From the NCBI GenBank assembly GCA_002747255.1, contig PDUC01000054.1:1-43823 (forward strand): 43,823 nucleotides of DNA, read 5' to 3'. Of the stretch, positions 16,642 through 25,457 are shown piece after piece (the first letter of the stretch is position 1; each line of letters starts with the position of its first letter). Made by a program: the position numbers and the translations under genes. The DNA comes from Acidobacteriota bacterium. GTDB taxonomy: Bacteria > Acidobacteriota > Holophagae > Acanthopleuribacterales > Acanthopleuribacteraceae. Under the pieces are notes generated by a model, which was not told where the DNA came from, searched no databases, and saw only the letters and a program-made list of their open reading frames with translations.

Positions 16642-18129
16642 TCACTTTTTTTTGGTTTTCAGGAAAAATACCAAACAGACAGTTAAAAAGGTCAGAAAAC
16701 CCTCCATCCATGGCCAGACACGAGGGTTGCTCTTTGAAGGAATGGGAATGTCATAAATCACAGCTGAAGCTTCATAGACGGCTGTCGGTCCCTGGATTTT
16801 GCCCTTCGTATCAATCCAGCATGAAATACCCGAGTTGGCAGCCCGAACAAGCGGCAGCCCGTTTTCCACCGTTCTCATTTGAAGGTGTTGCAAATGGAGC
16901 GAACTGGCCTTGGAGGGCCCAAACCAGGCATCGTTGGTGAGATTGACCAGGAGCTGAGCATCTCGTTTCGCGGTGTAATGCGGGAGTATGGCTTCAAAAC
17001 AGACCAGGGGATTGATTTTAAGATCCTTAAAAGAGAAAACCGCGTTTTTCTCTCCGCTGTGGAAATTCCCGATTCCGGCCACAAGGTACTCAGCCCAGAA
17101 GAACGGCCAGGGAAGGGACTCGCTGAACATGACGAGTTTTTCCTTGGCGTAAACTTGGGGTTCTTTTTGAGGTGTAAACAGCCAAATTTCATTGGTGTAC
17201 CCTTTTGAGTCTTTACCCAGTGCCCCCAGCATCAGACCCGTCCCCATGGTGTCAGCCAGCTCTTGAAAGTAGTCAACATAGGCTTGATTGTTTGCGAGAA
17301 TGAAGTTCATGGAGGTTTCAGACCAGAGAATCAGATCGGGTTTTTTTTCATTGAGCGTCAATGTCATTTGAATGTGTTTGTCAAAGATCTCTTTAAAGGA
17401 GCCGCGGTCTCTCTTGGCCCAGGGAATGATGTTCGGCTGTACAATGCCTACTTTCAAATGCTTGACCGCGGACTGAGGTTGATACAGAAAAGAACCGAGA
17501 CTGAGTATGGCCACTGAAAATGCTAAAAAAGCAAAAGGCCCGGTCTGAATTGGCTGATGAGCCCTTTTTCGCCGAGCCATCTCACCAAGAGTCAAGCCTG
17601 TCAACGTGATAAAGAAGACAAGACCGTGGGAAGAGCAGAGTGATGCCGTGGTCAAAAAAGGGGATTCCGTTAAGGCAGCTGAAAGGTTCCAGGGGAAAAC
17701 ATAAGGGTAAAAATGGCATTGAATGAGAAAAAAAAGCCCGGCATCACCCAGTAGGTACCAGCCTTGATCTGACGGACAACCTTTCTGCTCCCTGTTTTTC
17801 TTGAATAAAAGAGGGGCGAGAAGAAACCAAAGAGCGAAATCAAAGCCCTGGTAAGCCCAAAACAGAAAAGCACCCGCAGCGCTAACAAGAGAAGACAGAC
17901 CGCCGAAATCCCTTATGGTGGTGAAAATCCAGGTGTAGCCAAAAGCCTGTATAAAGAAACCCGTCAACCAGCCAAACAGTAATCGCTGCTGAGAGTTCCT
18001 GTACCGAAAGAAAGGAAAAACAGCCATGGCAGGAAAAACAAGAAACCACAGACCGGCAGGTTTGAATGCCAAATTAATCATTGCTCCCATGAACAGGGGC
18101 AGCAACACGAACTTCAGTCTAGAGGCCAT
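16642..18129 (-). CDS. lnt: Apolipoprotein N-acyltransferase
   Basis: Inner-membrane enzyme that adds the third acyl chain to the N-terminal Cys of lipoproteins, using phospholipid as donor. The first ~215 residues carry several hydrophobic spans (PLFMGAMINLAF, LVFPAMAVFPFF, FLAFSVAILSLGSFLY). Residues ~225-470 are the periplasmic nitrilase domain. The catalytic triad is visible: Glu271 in LILWSET, Lys329 in YAKEKLVMFSE and Cys377 in LVCFEAILPHY. The usual PFGE is MFSE here, keeping the Glu. The C-terminal membrane span and KTKKK tail are present, and 495 residues is about the usual length. ATG 18129 is favoured because AAGGAAAG lies seven bases upstream; a longer frame would need TTG at 18183. 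The gene follows the hybrid kinase by 57 bases and may share its transcript. Confidence 0.95.
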   Translation of the reverse strand: MASRLKFVLLPLFMGAMINLAFKPAGLWFLVFPAMAVFPFFRYRNSQQRLLFGWLTGFFIQAFGYTWIFTTIRDFGGLSSLVSAAGAFLFWAYQGFDFALWFLLAPLLFKKNREQKGCPSDQGWYLLGDAGLFFLIQCHFYPYVFPWNLSAALTESPFLTTASLCSSHGLVFFITLTGLTLGEMARRKRAHQPIQTGPFAFLAFSVAILSLGSFLYQPQSAVKHLKVGIVQPNIIPWAKRDRGSFKEIFDKHIQMTLTLNEKKPDLILWSETSMNFILANNQAYVDYFQELADTMGTGLMLGALGKDSKGYTNEIWLFTPQKEPQVYAKEKLVMFSESLPWPFFWAEYLVAGIGNFHSGEKNAVFSFKDLKINPLVCFEAILPHYTAKRDAQLLVNLTNDAWFGPSKASSLHLQHLQMRTVENGLPLVRAANSGISCWIDTKGKIQGPTAVYEASAVIYDIPIPSKSNPRVWPWMEGFLTFLTVCLVFFLKTKKK

Positions 18130-18186
18130 GATACTTTCCTTATAGAATTTGCAGGGTCTCTTGAGGCAATTCAGCCTTAACAACTC

Positions 18187-20133
18187 TTATTGACATGCTT
18201 TTAGAATCGCCCCGAGCAAGACTTCCCGGCGAACGGGTTTCAACAAAACCTGTTCGACTCCAACCGACTTGAACTCCAGGTGAGTCTGTTTTGAGTCATC
18301 GCCGGTTATGGCGATAACAGGCACATCGGCAAGCGTTTTTTTAGAAGCTCGAATCAAGCGAATCAACTCGGGTCCGTCCTTATCGGGCAGTTTAGAATCT
18401 GCCAAAATCAAGTCGAAGCCTCTCTCTTCTATACACAACAGAGCTTCTTTTGCACTGCGGGCAACCACCACATGGTGTTTGGATTCCTTCAGCTGTTTCT
18501 GGATAACTTTGATGTTGATTTCATTGTCTTCAATTAAAAGAATTCGCAAAGCAGTCGCAGCGGCAGATTCGCGTTCCACATCATCTTCACTTTGTGTTGA
18601 TTGATTAACTTCACAGCTTTCGATGGCAGGCAGAAAAACGGCAAAAGAAGTACCTTCTCCTTCCTTACTGTTGACCACAATGCGGCCACCATGCTGCTCT
18701 ACCAGTTTTTTGGTGATGGTCAAACCCAGTCCAGTGCTGGCCTCTCCCTCAGTTCCTTTTCTCGAAAATGCGGTAAACTTATCGAAAAGGCTCGCCAACT
18801 TGTCCTTCGGAATGCCGATTCCACAGTCTTTCACTTCCAACATCAAATGACCGGCATCGGGATTTTCCATTAACACGGAAATGGTGCTGTCTGGATGGGA
18901 AAACTTAATGGCATTGGAAATCAGGTTATTGGCCACTCGCTCCAGTGCACTTTTATTTCCCAGCAGACAGGGGTTCTTCAATCGATCATCCAGTTGAATG
19001 AAAACGTTCTTCGGTTGAGCCATATGTTGGAGAATATCCACACTGGCTTGAACGCAATCCGATAAATTGCAGGGTTCCAGTTCGAGTGCATGTTCTGAGT
19101 CCTGCAACTTACTTAAATCCAACAGCTCGTTAATGAGGCCCATCAGTGAGTCTCCTGCCCGATATATTTGCTGAACCATTTCGCGCTGATCCTTGTTGAG
19201 AGGGGTTTTTTCCATTAGCTCTGTAAAACCAAGAATCCCGTTTAATGGTGCCCTCAAATCATGAGAACAAACCGAAAGAAAATCGTCTTTGATACGGCTG
19301 AGCTGGTTGAGCTCGTCCACTTGTTTCTCGAGCTGATTCATAAGGTGTATTTGATCGAGATGAACTTTAATTCGCGCTTCAAAAGTCTCTTTGACAAACG
19401 GCTTCTGAATGAAATCGTTGGCTCCGGCTTTGAAGATATCTAATACCACCTCCTGATCTGTGACACCACTTAATACAATGACAGGCAGTTTCTTCATTGA
19501 AGACTGGCGAATAGTCTGGCAAAGCTGCAGGCCATCCATGACAGGCATTTCTATGTCGGTGATAACCAAATTGACATCTTTTGAATGTCTCTTGAGAAGT
19601 CCAAGTGCTTCCAGTCCGTTTTCTGCCATCAAGACGCTTATACCCAGACTCTTCAACAGAGGTTCAAAAACGCGTCGAAGGGCAGCACTGTCTTCAACCA
19701 CCAAGGCAGTCAAATCACTGTATTTGCTGCTGGAAAACAATACATTATGAACCGAATCAGCTACTTTTCCGGCCTGAAACGGTTTTGAAATAAAATCCAC
19801 CACGCCGTATTTGAAACCCTCTGTCCGTTTCTCAATCGTATCTCTTGAGGTAATCATGATAACAGGTAGGTTTTTATCGTTACCCGAAAACAAATTCTCA
19901 TACTCTGGTTTTCGCAACTGCTTCATCACGTCAAATCCATTCATGTCGGGCATTTCCAAGTCCAGAGTCATCAGGTCAACGCGCTGTCCCGAAATCAATT
20001 TCTTAAGTGCTTCGATGCCATTGCTGGCTTCAACAGTTTGAAACCCGGCCGCTGTCAGTTCTTTTGAAATGAGTGCACGCATACTTTGACTGTCATCGAC
20101 TATCAATACGGTTTTATTTCCTTTTTCACTCAT
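18187..20133 (-). CDS. Hybrid histidine kinase/response regulator, REC-REC-HisKA-HATPase-REC
   Basis: A 648-residue soluble phosphorelay protein with no sensor or membrane segment. REC1 (~8-130) has phospho-acceptor Asp58 in MTLDLEMPDMNGF. REC2 (~143-260) has Asp193 in VITDIEMPVMDG. A short coiled linker leads to the HisKA H-box at His291 (SHDLRAPLNGILGF). The ATPase domain shows the N-box NNLISNAIKF (402-411), the G1 box DCGIGIP (436-442) and TGLGLTI (467-473). REC3 (~530-648) has Asp579 in ILADSKLPDKDG. All three receivers keep the acceptor Asp and the conserved Lys. ATG 20133 is preferred because GGGGGAACC stands just upstream and it begins at the REC1 boundary; a 47-residue extension is not supported. 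Output is unknown. It is upstream of lnt and divergent from hypF. Confidence 0.93.
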   Translation of the reverse strand: MSEKGNKTVLIVDDSQSMRALISKELTAAGFQTVEASNGIEALKKLISGQRVDLMTLDLEMPDMNGFDVMKQLRKPEYENLFSGNDKNLPVIMITSRDTIEKRTEGFKYGVVDFISKPFQAGKVADSVHNVLFSSSKYSDLTALVVEDSAALRRVFEPLLKSLGISVLMAENGLEALGLLKRHSKDVNLVITDIEMPVMDGLQLCQTIRQSSMKKLPVIVLSGVTDQEVVLDIFKAGANDFIQKPFVKETFEARIKVHLDQIHLMNQLEKQVDELNQLSRIKDDFLSVCSHDLRAPLNGILGFTELMEKTPLNKDQREMVQQIYRAGDSLMGLINELLDLSKLQDSEHALELEPCNLSDCVQASVDILQHMAQPKNVFIQLDDRLKNPCLLGNKSALERVANNLISNAIKFSHPDSTISVLMENPDAGHLMLEVKDCGIGIPKDKLASLFDKFTAFSRKGTEGEASTGLGLTITKKLVEQHGGRIVVNSKEGEGTSFAVFLPAIESCEVNQSTQSEDDVERESAAATALRILLIEDNEINIKVIQKQLKESKHHVVVARSAKEALLCIEERGFDLILADSKLPDKDGPELIRLIRASKKTLADVPVIAITGDDSKQTHLEFKSVGVEQVLLKPVRREVLLGAILKACQ

Positions 20134-20491
20134 TGGTTCCCCCATGGAGTATGTGGCATCTAGTTGAATTGCAAGCCTATACCGGGTTTTGAAAAACGTG
20201 CTACTGAATTCAGGATAAAAGCTATGAAACGCGTTATCAGGATAAAGAGTGCTGCGTTCAGTTCTCAACCACATAAGACTTTATCACATTCTTAAGCTTC
20301 ATTGATTGAGAATCTTGTTTGATATACCAACAGTGTTTGACAGATCCATTTTATCTCTGAACGGGTCCTGAAGACAGAATCTGGAACGGTGAAATTGACA
20401 TTCCACTGCGCAAGCCGTGCATGATTGCGCAAAACATATTAAGATAGATTTACAACCAGTCGCACCATGCGATTCAGGCGGAGTCCATCAG
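20134..20491. other. Divergent intergenic region between the hybrid kinase and hypF, with an inverted repeat
   Basis: No gene is supported here once the kinase and hypF starts are set by their ribosome-binding sites. A consensus -35-like TTGACA is at 20395-20400 on the plus strand. It is followed by a perfect 7-base inverted repeat, TGCGCAA (20407-20413) and TTGCGCA (20425-20431), which covers the expected -10 region. This could be a regulatory site for hypF, but I see no good -10 sequence. Confidence 0.35.
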
Positions 20492-22798
20492 ATGATTCGA
20501 ACACAAGTGAACATACAAGGAGCCGTCCAGGGAGTTGGTTTCAGACCATTTGTTTATAGGCTGGCACACCAGCATCGTCTGACAGGATGGATCGTTAACT
20601 CACCTTCGGGAGTGGAAATCGAGGTTCAGGGCCAAAGCGAAGCCGTTTCTTCTTTCGTAGAGTTACTTCCCCAAAAAATCCCTCCACTGGCTTTAATCAA
20701 GCAGTTTAATCACAAGCCTGTTCCGCTGCTGAGCGGGGAATCCGGGTTTCAGATCAGACCCAGTAAGCATAGCGGTCCCATCTCCGCTGTGGTTTTACCG
20801 GATATTGCCACATGTTCCGAATGCCTGCAGGATGTTTTTGACCCTGACAACAGACGCTATCTCTATCCTTTCACCAATTGCACGAATTGCGGGCCACGCT
20901 ACAGCATCATTGAAAAACTCCCCTACGACCGGCCCTACACGGCCATGAAACACTTTCCGATGTGTGAAAAATGCCTGGAAGAATACAACAACCCCTTGAA
21001 CAGAAGGTTTCACGCTCAACCGAATGCGTGTCCGGTTTGCGGTCCTCAAATAGCGCTGATCGACCGGAATGAAAATACCCTCGCTGTTAAAAGACAGGCG
21101 GTTGAACTTTGTGTCCAACAGTTAAAAGCAGGCCATGTGGTTGCATTGAAGGGCATTGGAGGATTCCAGATTTTAGTAGATGCCACCAATGAACGCGCCG
21201 TTCGAAACTTGAGAAAACGCAAAAACCGTCAATCCAAGCCCTTCGCCATGATGGCCTCCAGCATGAGCCACATTGAAGACCTGATACCTCTTCAATCCAT
21301 TGAAAAAAAATGGCTTTTATCCCCTCAAGCACCCATCGTCCTTGTTGAAAAATGCGGTACTTCATTAAGCGGCATAGCCAAAGCTGTTTCCGGCGACACC
21401 CCTACTCTCGGATTGATGCTCCCCTATTCGCCTTTACACCATATTCTCATGCGGATATTCGATGGTCTGGTGGTTGCCACAAGCGGTAATTTATCGGAAG
21501 AACCCATTTGTATCGAGAACCGAGAGTGTCTTGAAAAGCTGAAAGAGATCTGTGATTTTTTCCTGATCCACGACAGACCCATTGTCAGGCCGGTTGATGA
21601 CTCCGTCATGCGCATTGTTCAAGGTCGTGAGATGCTGGTTCGAAGGGCCAGAGGTTTCGCTCCCTTTCCCATTGAAACCAGGCTTGTTGAGCCCAACGGG
21701 CTGGCAATGGGAGCTCATTTGAAGAGTACGGTCGCGTTATCTGTTGATGGATTGAGTTTTATCAGCCAGCATATTGGTGATTTGGCATCCTATTCCACCA
21801 GAAAATGCTACGACAAAACGATCAAAGACTTATCCAGCATGTATCAATTTGAGCCGCAAAGAACCGTTTGCGATCTCCACCCGGACTACCATTCCAGTAC
21901 CGTTTGTCGCGATAAGCCAAACCGTCTCTGCGTTCAACACCACTACGCCCATATTTTATCGTGCATGGCCGAAAATCAGCTGGAAGGAGAAGTTACGGGT
22001 ATTGCATGGGATGGTACAGGGCTTGGCACAGATGGTTCCGTTTGGGGCGGAGAGTTCTTTCGGTGCAACCGAACCTCATGGAGGCGAATTGCAAGTTTAT
22101 TGCCCTTTTCCCTGCCTGGCGGGGATCAAGCGGTTCAGGAGCCCAGAAGAACCGCGTTGAGTTTAATCGCAAAAACCTATGGAAACGTTTTTTTGACAGA
22201 AAACACTCAAAATCAAAGACAAGCAGAGTTCAAGTCCATGGGGTTTTCCCATGAAGAGCTCTCCATGCTTTCCTCAATGATTCAAACGGGCTTTCAAACT
22301 CCCAAGACCACGAGTGCAGGGCGCTTGTTTGACGGTGTGGCATCGATTCTGGATCTCTGTCACATCAACGGGCATGAAGGTCAGGCACCGCAAGCAATGG
22401 AACTCGCCGCCCGACTGGCAAAAAACACGGTCTCTTTTGACCTGCCAGTACTGGCAACAGAAAACTTCCACTTTCTTGACTGGCGGCCCATGATCCGTAA
22501 GATGTTCGACCAGGTTCACGGCAGCGGGAGCGCTTCTATCGACAGTTTGGCTGCCGGTTTCCACAATGCTCTTGCTGACGGTATGGTCAAAATTGCCAGA
22601 CTTTCAGATCGAAAAGAGGTCTGTCTCTCAGGCGGTTGCTTCCAAAACAGGCTTCTTTCGGAGTTGGCGATACAAAAGCTCGAGGCCGATGGGTTCAAGG
22701 TATATTGGCATCGTGTCATTCCTCCCAATGACGGCGGAATTTCAACAGGCCAGCTTTATTGTATTTCTCCAATTCCAGACTCGAAATCAAGTTATTAG
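20492..22798 (+). CDS. hypF: Carbamoyltransferase HypF, [NiFe]-hydrogenase maturation
   Basis: HypF makes the thiocarbamate on HypE from carbamoyl phosphate and ATP, the source of the cyanide ligands of [NiFe] hydrogenase. All expected domains are present. The acylphosphatase domain (1 to ~90) has GAVQGVGFRPFVYRLA. The double zinc finger has Cys108/111, 130/133, 158/161 and 180/183, each pair of CxxC spaced by 18 residues. A YrdC-like domain spans ~200-390 (VALKGIGGFQILVDATN). The Kae1-like domain has VQHHYAHI (~481-488), the GIAWDGTGLGTDG loop and a C-terminal SGGCFQNRLL. The 768-residue length fits the family (E. coli ~750). ATG 20492 has GGCGGAG eight bases upstream; the 25 residues a longer frame would add are not HypF-like. 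No hypCDEAB or hydrogenase gene is in the window. Confidence 0.96.
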   Translation: MIRTQVNIQGAVQGVGFRPFVYRLAHQHRLTGWIVNSPSGVEIEVQGQSEAVSSFVELLPQKIPPLALIKQFNHKPVPLLSGESGFQIRPSKHSGPISAVVLPDIATCSECLQDVFDPDNRRYLYPFTNCTNCGPRYSIIEKLPYDRPYTAMKHFPMCEKCLEEYNNPLNRRFHAQPNACPVCGPQIALIDRNENTLAVKRQAVELCVQQLKAGHVVALKGIGGFQILVDATNERAVRNLRKRKNRQSKPFAMMASSMSHIEDLIPLQSIEKKWLLSPQAPIVLVEKCGTSLSGIAKAVSGDTPTLGLMLPYSPLHHILMRIFDGLVVATSGNLSEEPICIENRECLEKLKEICDFFLIHDRPIVRPVDDSVMRIVQGREMLVRRARGFAPFPIETRLVEPNGLAMGAHLKSTVALSVDGLSFISQHIGDLASYSTRKCYDKTIKDLSSMYQFEPQRTVCDLHPDYHSSTVCRDKPNRLCVQHHYAHILSCMAENQLEGEVTGIAWDGTGLGTDGSVWGGEFFRCNRTSWRRIASLLPFSLPGGDQAVQEPRRTALSLIAKTYGNVFLTENTQNQRQAEFKSMGFSHEELSMLSSMIQTGFQTPKTTSAGRLFDGVASILDLCHINGHEGQAPQAMELAARLAKNTVSFDLPVLATENFHFLDWRPMIRKMFDQVHGSGSASIDSLAAGFHNALADGMVKIARLSDRKEVCLSGGCFQNRLLSELAIQKLEADGFKVYWHRVIPPNDGGISTGQLYCISPIPDSKSSY

Positions 22799-22819
22799 TC
22801 GGGTTATTGACAATCTTTA

Positions 22820-22864
22820 TTGACAAGAGAGCGTCAGTACCTTAATTTAACGATCAGCTATAAT
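22820..22864 (+). promoter_or_regulatory. Possible promoter elements before the coiled-coil/OmpA gene pair
   Basis: TTGACA occurs twice (22807-22812 and 22820-22825) in a short direct repeat. A perfect TATAAT (22859-22864) lies just before the AGGAG of the next gene, but the spacing from TTGACA to it (33 bases) is too long. TAATTT (22843-22848) at 17 bases is a weak alternative -10. Confidence 0.25.
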
Positions 22865-22878
22865 CAGGAGCGGCTAAT

Positions 22879-23445
22879 ATGAAAAAAGAAACAACAACAA
22901 GTAAAGAAACTGTTGGTAAGAGGAAACCGGCCTCAATCGGTGGAGTTGACGACATTCGTGACATTCTGTTTGGTCAGCAGATGCAGGAGTACGAAAAGAA
23001 GTTCCTGCAACTGGAATCTTTATTATCTGAAAAAATGAGTGCTCTCAAGGAAGAAAGCATGAAACGCTTAGATGCCACGGAACAACTCATTAAAAAGGAG
23101 CTCCAATCTTTGGACAGTCGCCTCAAGTCCGAACGAAGCGAACAAACAGAAACCAACCATTTATTAAAGGAAAAATTGAACTCTACCAATGATTTACTGG
23201 ATCAGAAGACGGCCGGTATGGAAAATCAAAGTTCCCTATTGGAAAAAAGCATAAGGGCAGAAATGCATGATCAGTCCAAAGCTTTGAGAGATGAACTGGA
23301 AAACAAGCACCAAGATTTAGCTCAAACTATCAATCGCATACATAACGAACTGAAGCAACAGAAATTGGACCGGAAAGTTCTTGCCAGTTTACTGAGCGAA
23401 ATGGCTATGTCTATCAACCAGGATGCCGGGGGCCATCGGGAATAA
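22879..23445 (+). CDS. Coiled-coil protein of unknown function, upstream partner of the OmpA-type protein
   Basis: A 188-residue soluble protein, almost wholly predicted coiled coil from about residue 32 to 175 (for example LLSEKMSALKEESMKRLDAT and KALRDELENKHQDLAQTINR). The N-terminal ~20 residues are basic and flexible. A short segment IGGVDDIRDILFG (~20-32) may be a docking motif. No signal peptide or membrane span is seen, so it should be cytoplasmic. AGGAG is nine bases before the ATG. Its stop lies inside or a few bases before the start of the OmpA-type gene, so the two are translated from one message. It probably forms oligomers or a complex with the cytoplasmic N-terminal half of that protein. 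I do not recognise a named family. Confidence 0.8.
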   Translation: MKKETTTSKETVGKRKPASIGGVDDIRDILFGQQMQEYEKKFLQLESLLSEKMSALKEESMKRLDATEQLIKKELQSLDSRLKSERSEQTETNHLLKEKLNSTNDLLDQKTAGMENQSSLLEKSIRAEMHDQSKALRDELENKHQDLAQTINRIHNELKQQKLDRKVLASLLSEMAMSINQDAGGHRE

Positions 23446-25339
23446 CCATAAAATGAAGCAGGATCTATCCGGGCAGGAAGCCTCACCCAAGCAAGAACCT
23501 CTAGATCGACTGAAGGCCATTATCCTTGATGGAGTCGATGACCGCATGAAACTCATGGAAAAGCGCCTGGACGATCAATCTACACGCGCCAGAGAAGTCA
23601 GTAAAGTCCTGCCTGAAGCCCTCAAACATTTCTACAGTTCGCCTGAAGAACTGGGAGAAGCTTTGCAGCCAACCCTGGCGGTGAGCATTAAAGAGTCGGT
23701 AGAGGAGAACCCAGAAGATTTTGCGGATGCAGTCTTTCCTATCATGGGTCCGGCCATACGAAAATACATTCTTGATACAATCAGGTCGATGCTTCAGACC
23801 ATGAACCAGCTCCTGGATCGAAGCTTATCCATTCAGGGCATAAAATGGCGGTTGGAAGCTTTGCTCTCCAAGCGCAGCTTCGCTGAAGTCGTCTTTCTGC
23901 ATAGTATGAAATATCGCGTGGAACAGGTATTCCTCATTCACAGGGAATCAGGCCTCTTACTGCACCACGTCGCCAGAGACAAAACAGCCATTGAAGATAT
24001 TGATAACGTTTCCGGCATGTTAACAGCTATCCGGGATTTTATAGGAGATTCCTTTGGTTCAAGTGAGAATCATTTTGAAAACCAATCGATGAATGTTGGA
24101 GAGCTCACCATCAGCACCAAATCGGGCCCCAAGGTCATTCTCGCTGCGGTTATCCGGGGCGTCGTTCCATCTCACATGAATCTGACACTCCAAAAAACGC
24201 TGGAAGATATTCATCTTGCTTTTCAACCCCAATTAGCCGACTTTAACGGCGAAGTCGAGGTATTTCAGAGCACAGAAAGGCTTCTCAAGAACTGCCTTCT
24301 TGAAGAAGAAATCAACCAACAGAAAAGACGATGGCCCGGAATTTTATTACTCTCTTGCATGACCATGCTCGCCGCGCTCGCCATTTTCTGGCATGTGAGG
24401 CATCGAAACAAAGTTGAAAGTTATCTCAATCAACTGAAAAACACTCCCGGAATCGTAATCAACAGTTGGGATTACAGCTACAAAAAAACCGTCGTGCATG
24501 GTTTGATCGACCCATTCACACATATTGAAAAACCTGAAAATGGCCTGTCGGAAAGTGATTTTGAATTTAAGATGGAGGGGTATCTTTCCTTACAGCCAAA
24601 ATGTGTTGAGAACCGAATCAGGTCTCACTTCTCTTTGCCTGAATCTGTATCTATTAGCTATGAGTTCCCTGTTCTCAAATTAAAAGGCACCGTCCCATCG
24701 GGAACAGTTGATGTACTTCAACAATTCGTCAGTCAGACATCCTACATACAAAAACTGGATACAACAGAATTGGTTCACATTCAAACACCTTCAATTGAAG
24801 CTCTCGAAAGAGAAATAGGTTTACCAGCATCAGTACAGATATCTCAATCAGCTGATGGTATCGTTTTCAGTGGAAATGCGCCTGAAAAATGGATCCACTC
24901 TATGCTGGATATACACAAGAGAGAAGGTTACAACTGGCACACTGAAAACCTTGAATCAACAGAGCTCATCAATCTCAAAAAAGAGAAAAGAGCCATAGAG
25001 CGTTTGCCTATTTTCTTTGGGTTTAAAGAAACCAAACTCGCTGATCCGGAACTTGAAAAGATAAGAATACTGTCTCAGTCGATTCTAAAAATTCTCAGCT
25101 ACTGTGAAACCCTGTCACTACCTCGCAGCATAACAATAGAAGGGTACGCCGATTCAAGGGGCAGCGATTCACAAAATCAAGCCATTTCAAAAAAACGCGC
25201 AAGACACGTAAAAACGCTCCTAATTGAAAAGGGTATTCCCGCTGAATTCATTCACATTCGTCCAATTGGGCATATAAAATCAATTGCAAACCAGACCGAA
25301 GACAAGGCCAGAAAAGTCCTCATAAAAATTGATCTTTAA
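23423..25339 (+). CDS. Transenvelope protein: roadblock-like cytoplasmic region, one membrane span, OmpA peptidoglycan-binding domain
   Basis: A 638-residue protein. There is no N-terminal signal. Residues 1-300 should be cytoplasmic: helices, then a ~152-275 region whose hydrophobic pattern (VEQVFLIHRESGLLLHHV; KVILAAVIRGVVP) looks like a roadblock/longin fold, the class that partners small GTPases. A single span follows at ~304-325 (WPGILLLSCMTMLAALAIFW) with arginines on both sides. The outer half has two BON-like stretches (~341-425 and ~462-510). The C-terminal OmpA-like domain contains IEGYADSRGSDSQNQ with Asp577 and SKKRARHV with Arg592, the residues that bind diaminopimelate in this family. 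The start is uncertain: ATG 23423 overlaps the upstream gene and ATG 23453 lies seven bases after it. It converges on a GTPase/kinase operon 118 bases away. Confidence 0.85.
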   Translation: MPGAIGNNHKMKQDLSGQEASPKQEPLDRLKAIILDGVDDRMKLMEKRLDDQSTRAREVSKVLPEALKHFYSSPEELGEALQPTLAVSIKESVEENPEDFADAVFPIMGPAIRKYILDTIRSMLQTMNQLLDRSLSIQGIKWRLEALLSKRSFAEVVFLHSMKYRVEQVFLIHRESGLLLHHVARDKTAIEDIDNVSGMLTAIRDFIGDSFGSSENHFENQSMNVGELTISTKSGPKVILAAVIRGVVPSHMNLTLQKTLEDIHLAFQPQLADFNGEVEVFQSTERLLKNCLLEEEINQQKRRWPGILLLSCMTMLAALAIFWHVRHRNKVESYLNQLKNTPGIVINSWDYSYKKTVVHGLIDPFTHIEKPENGLSESDFEFKMEGYLSLQPKCVENRIRSHFSLPESVSISYEFPVLKLKGTVPSGTVDVLQQFVSQTSYIQKLDTTELVHIQTPSIEALEREIGLPASVQISQSADGIVFSGNAPEKWIHSMLDIHKREGYNWHTENLESTELINLKKEKRAIERLPIFFGFKETKLADPELEKIRILSQSILKILSYCETLSLPRSITIEGYADSRGSDSQNQAISKKRARHVKTLLIEKGIPAEFIHIRPIGHIKSIANQTEDKARKVLIKIDL

Positions 25340-25457
25340 AGACTGAAAACACTCTTTTTACTTAAAAAAAGTCCGTCTGGGCTCTAATGATGACCCTGTT
25401 TTTTTATTGGATGCGATTAAAAATTCGTCTCCATTCAAGCCCGTGGTGTTTTCTGGT

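Noticed and set aside
20417-20491. 25-residue N-terminal extension of HypF
   Set aside because: The extension lacks HypF similarity and a ribosome-binding site, whereas ATG 20492 has GGCGGAG and starts at the acylphosphatase domain.
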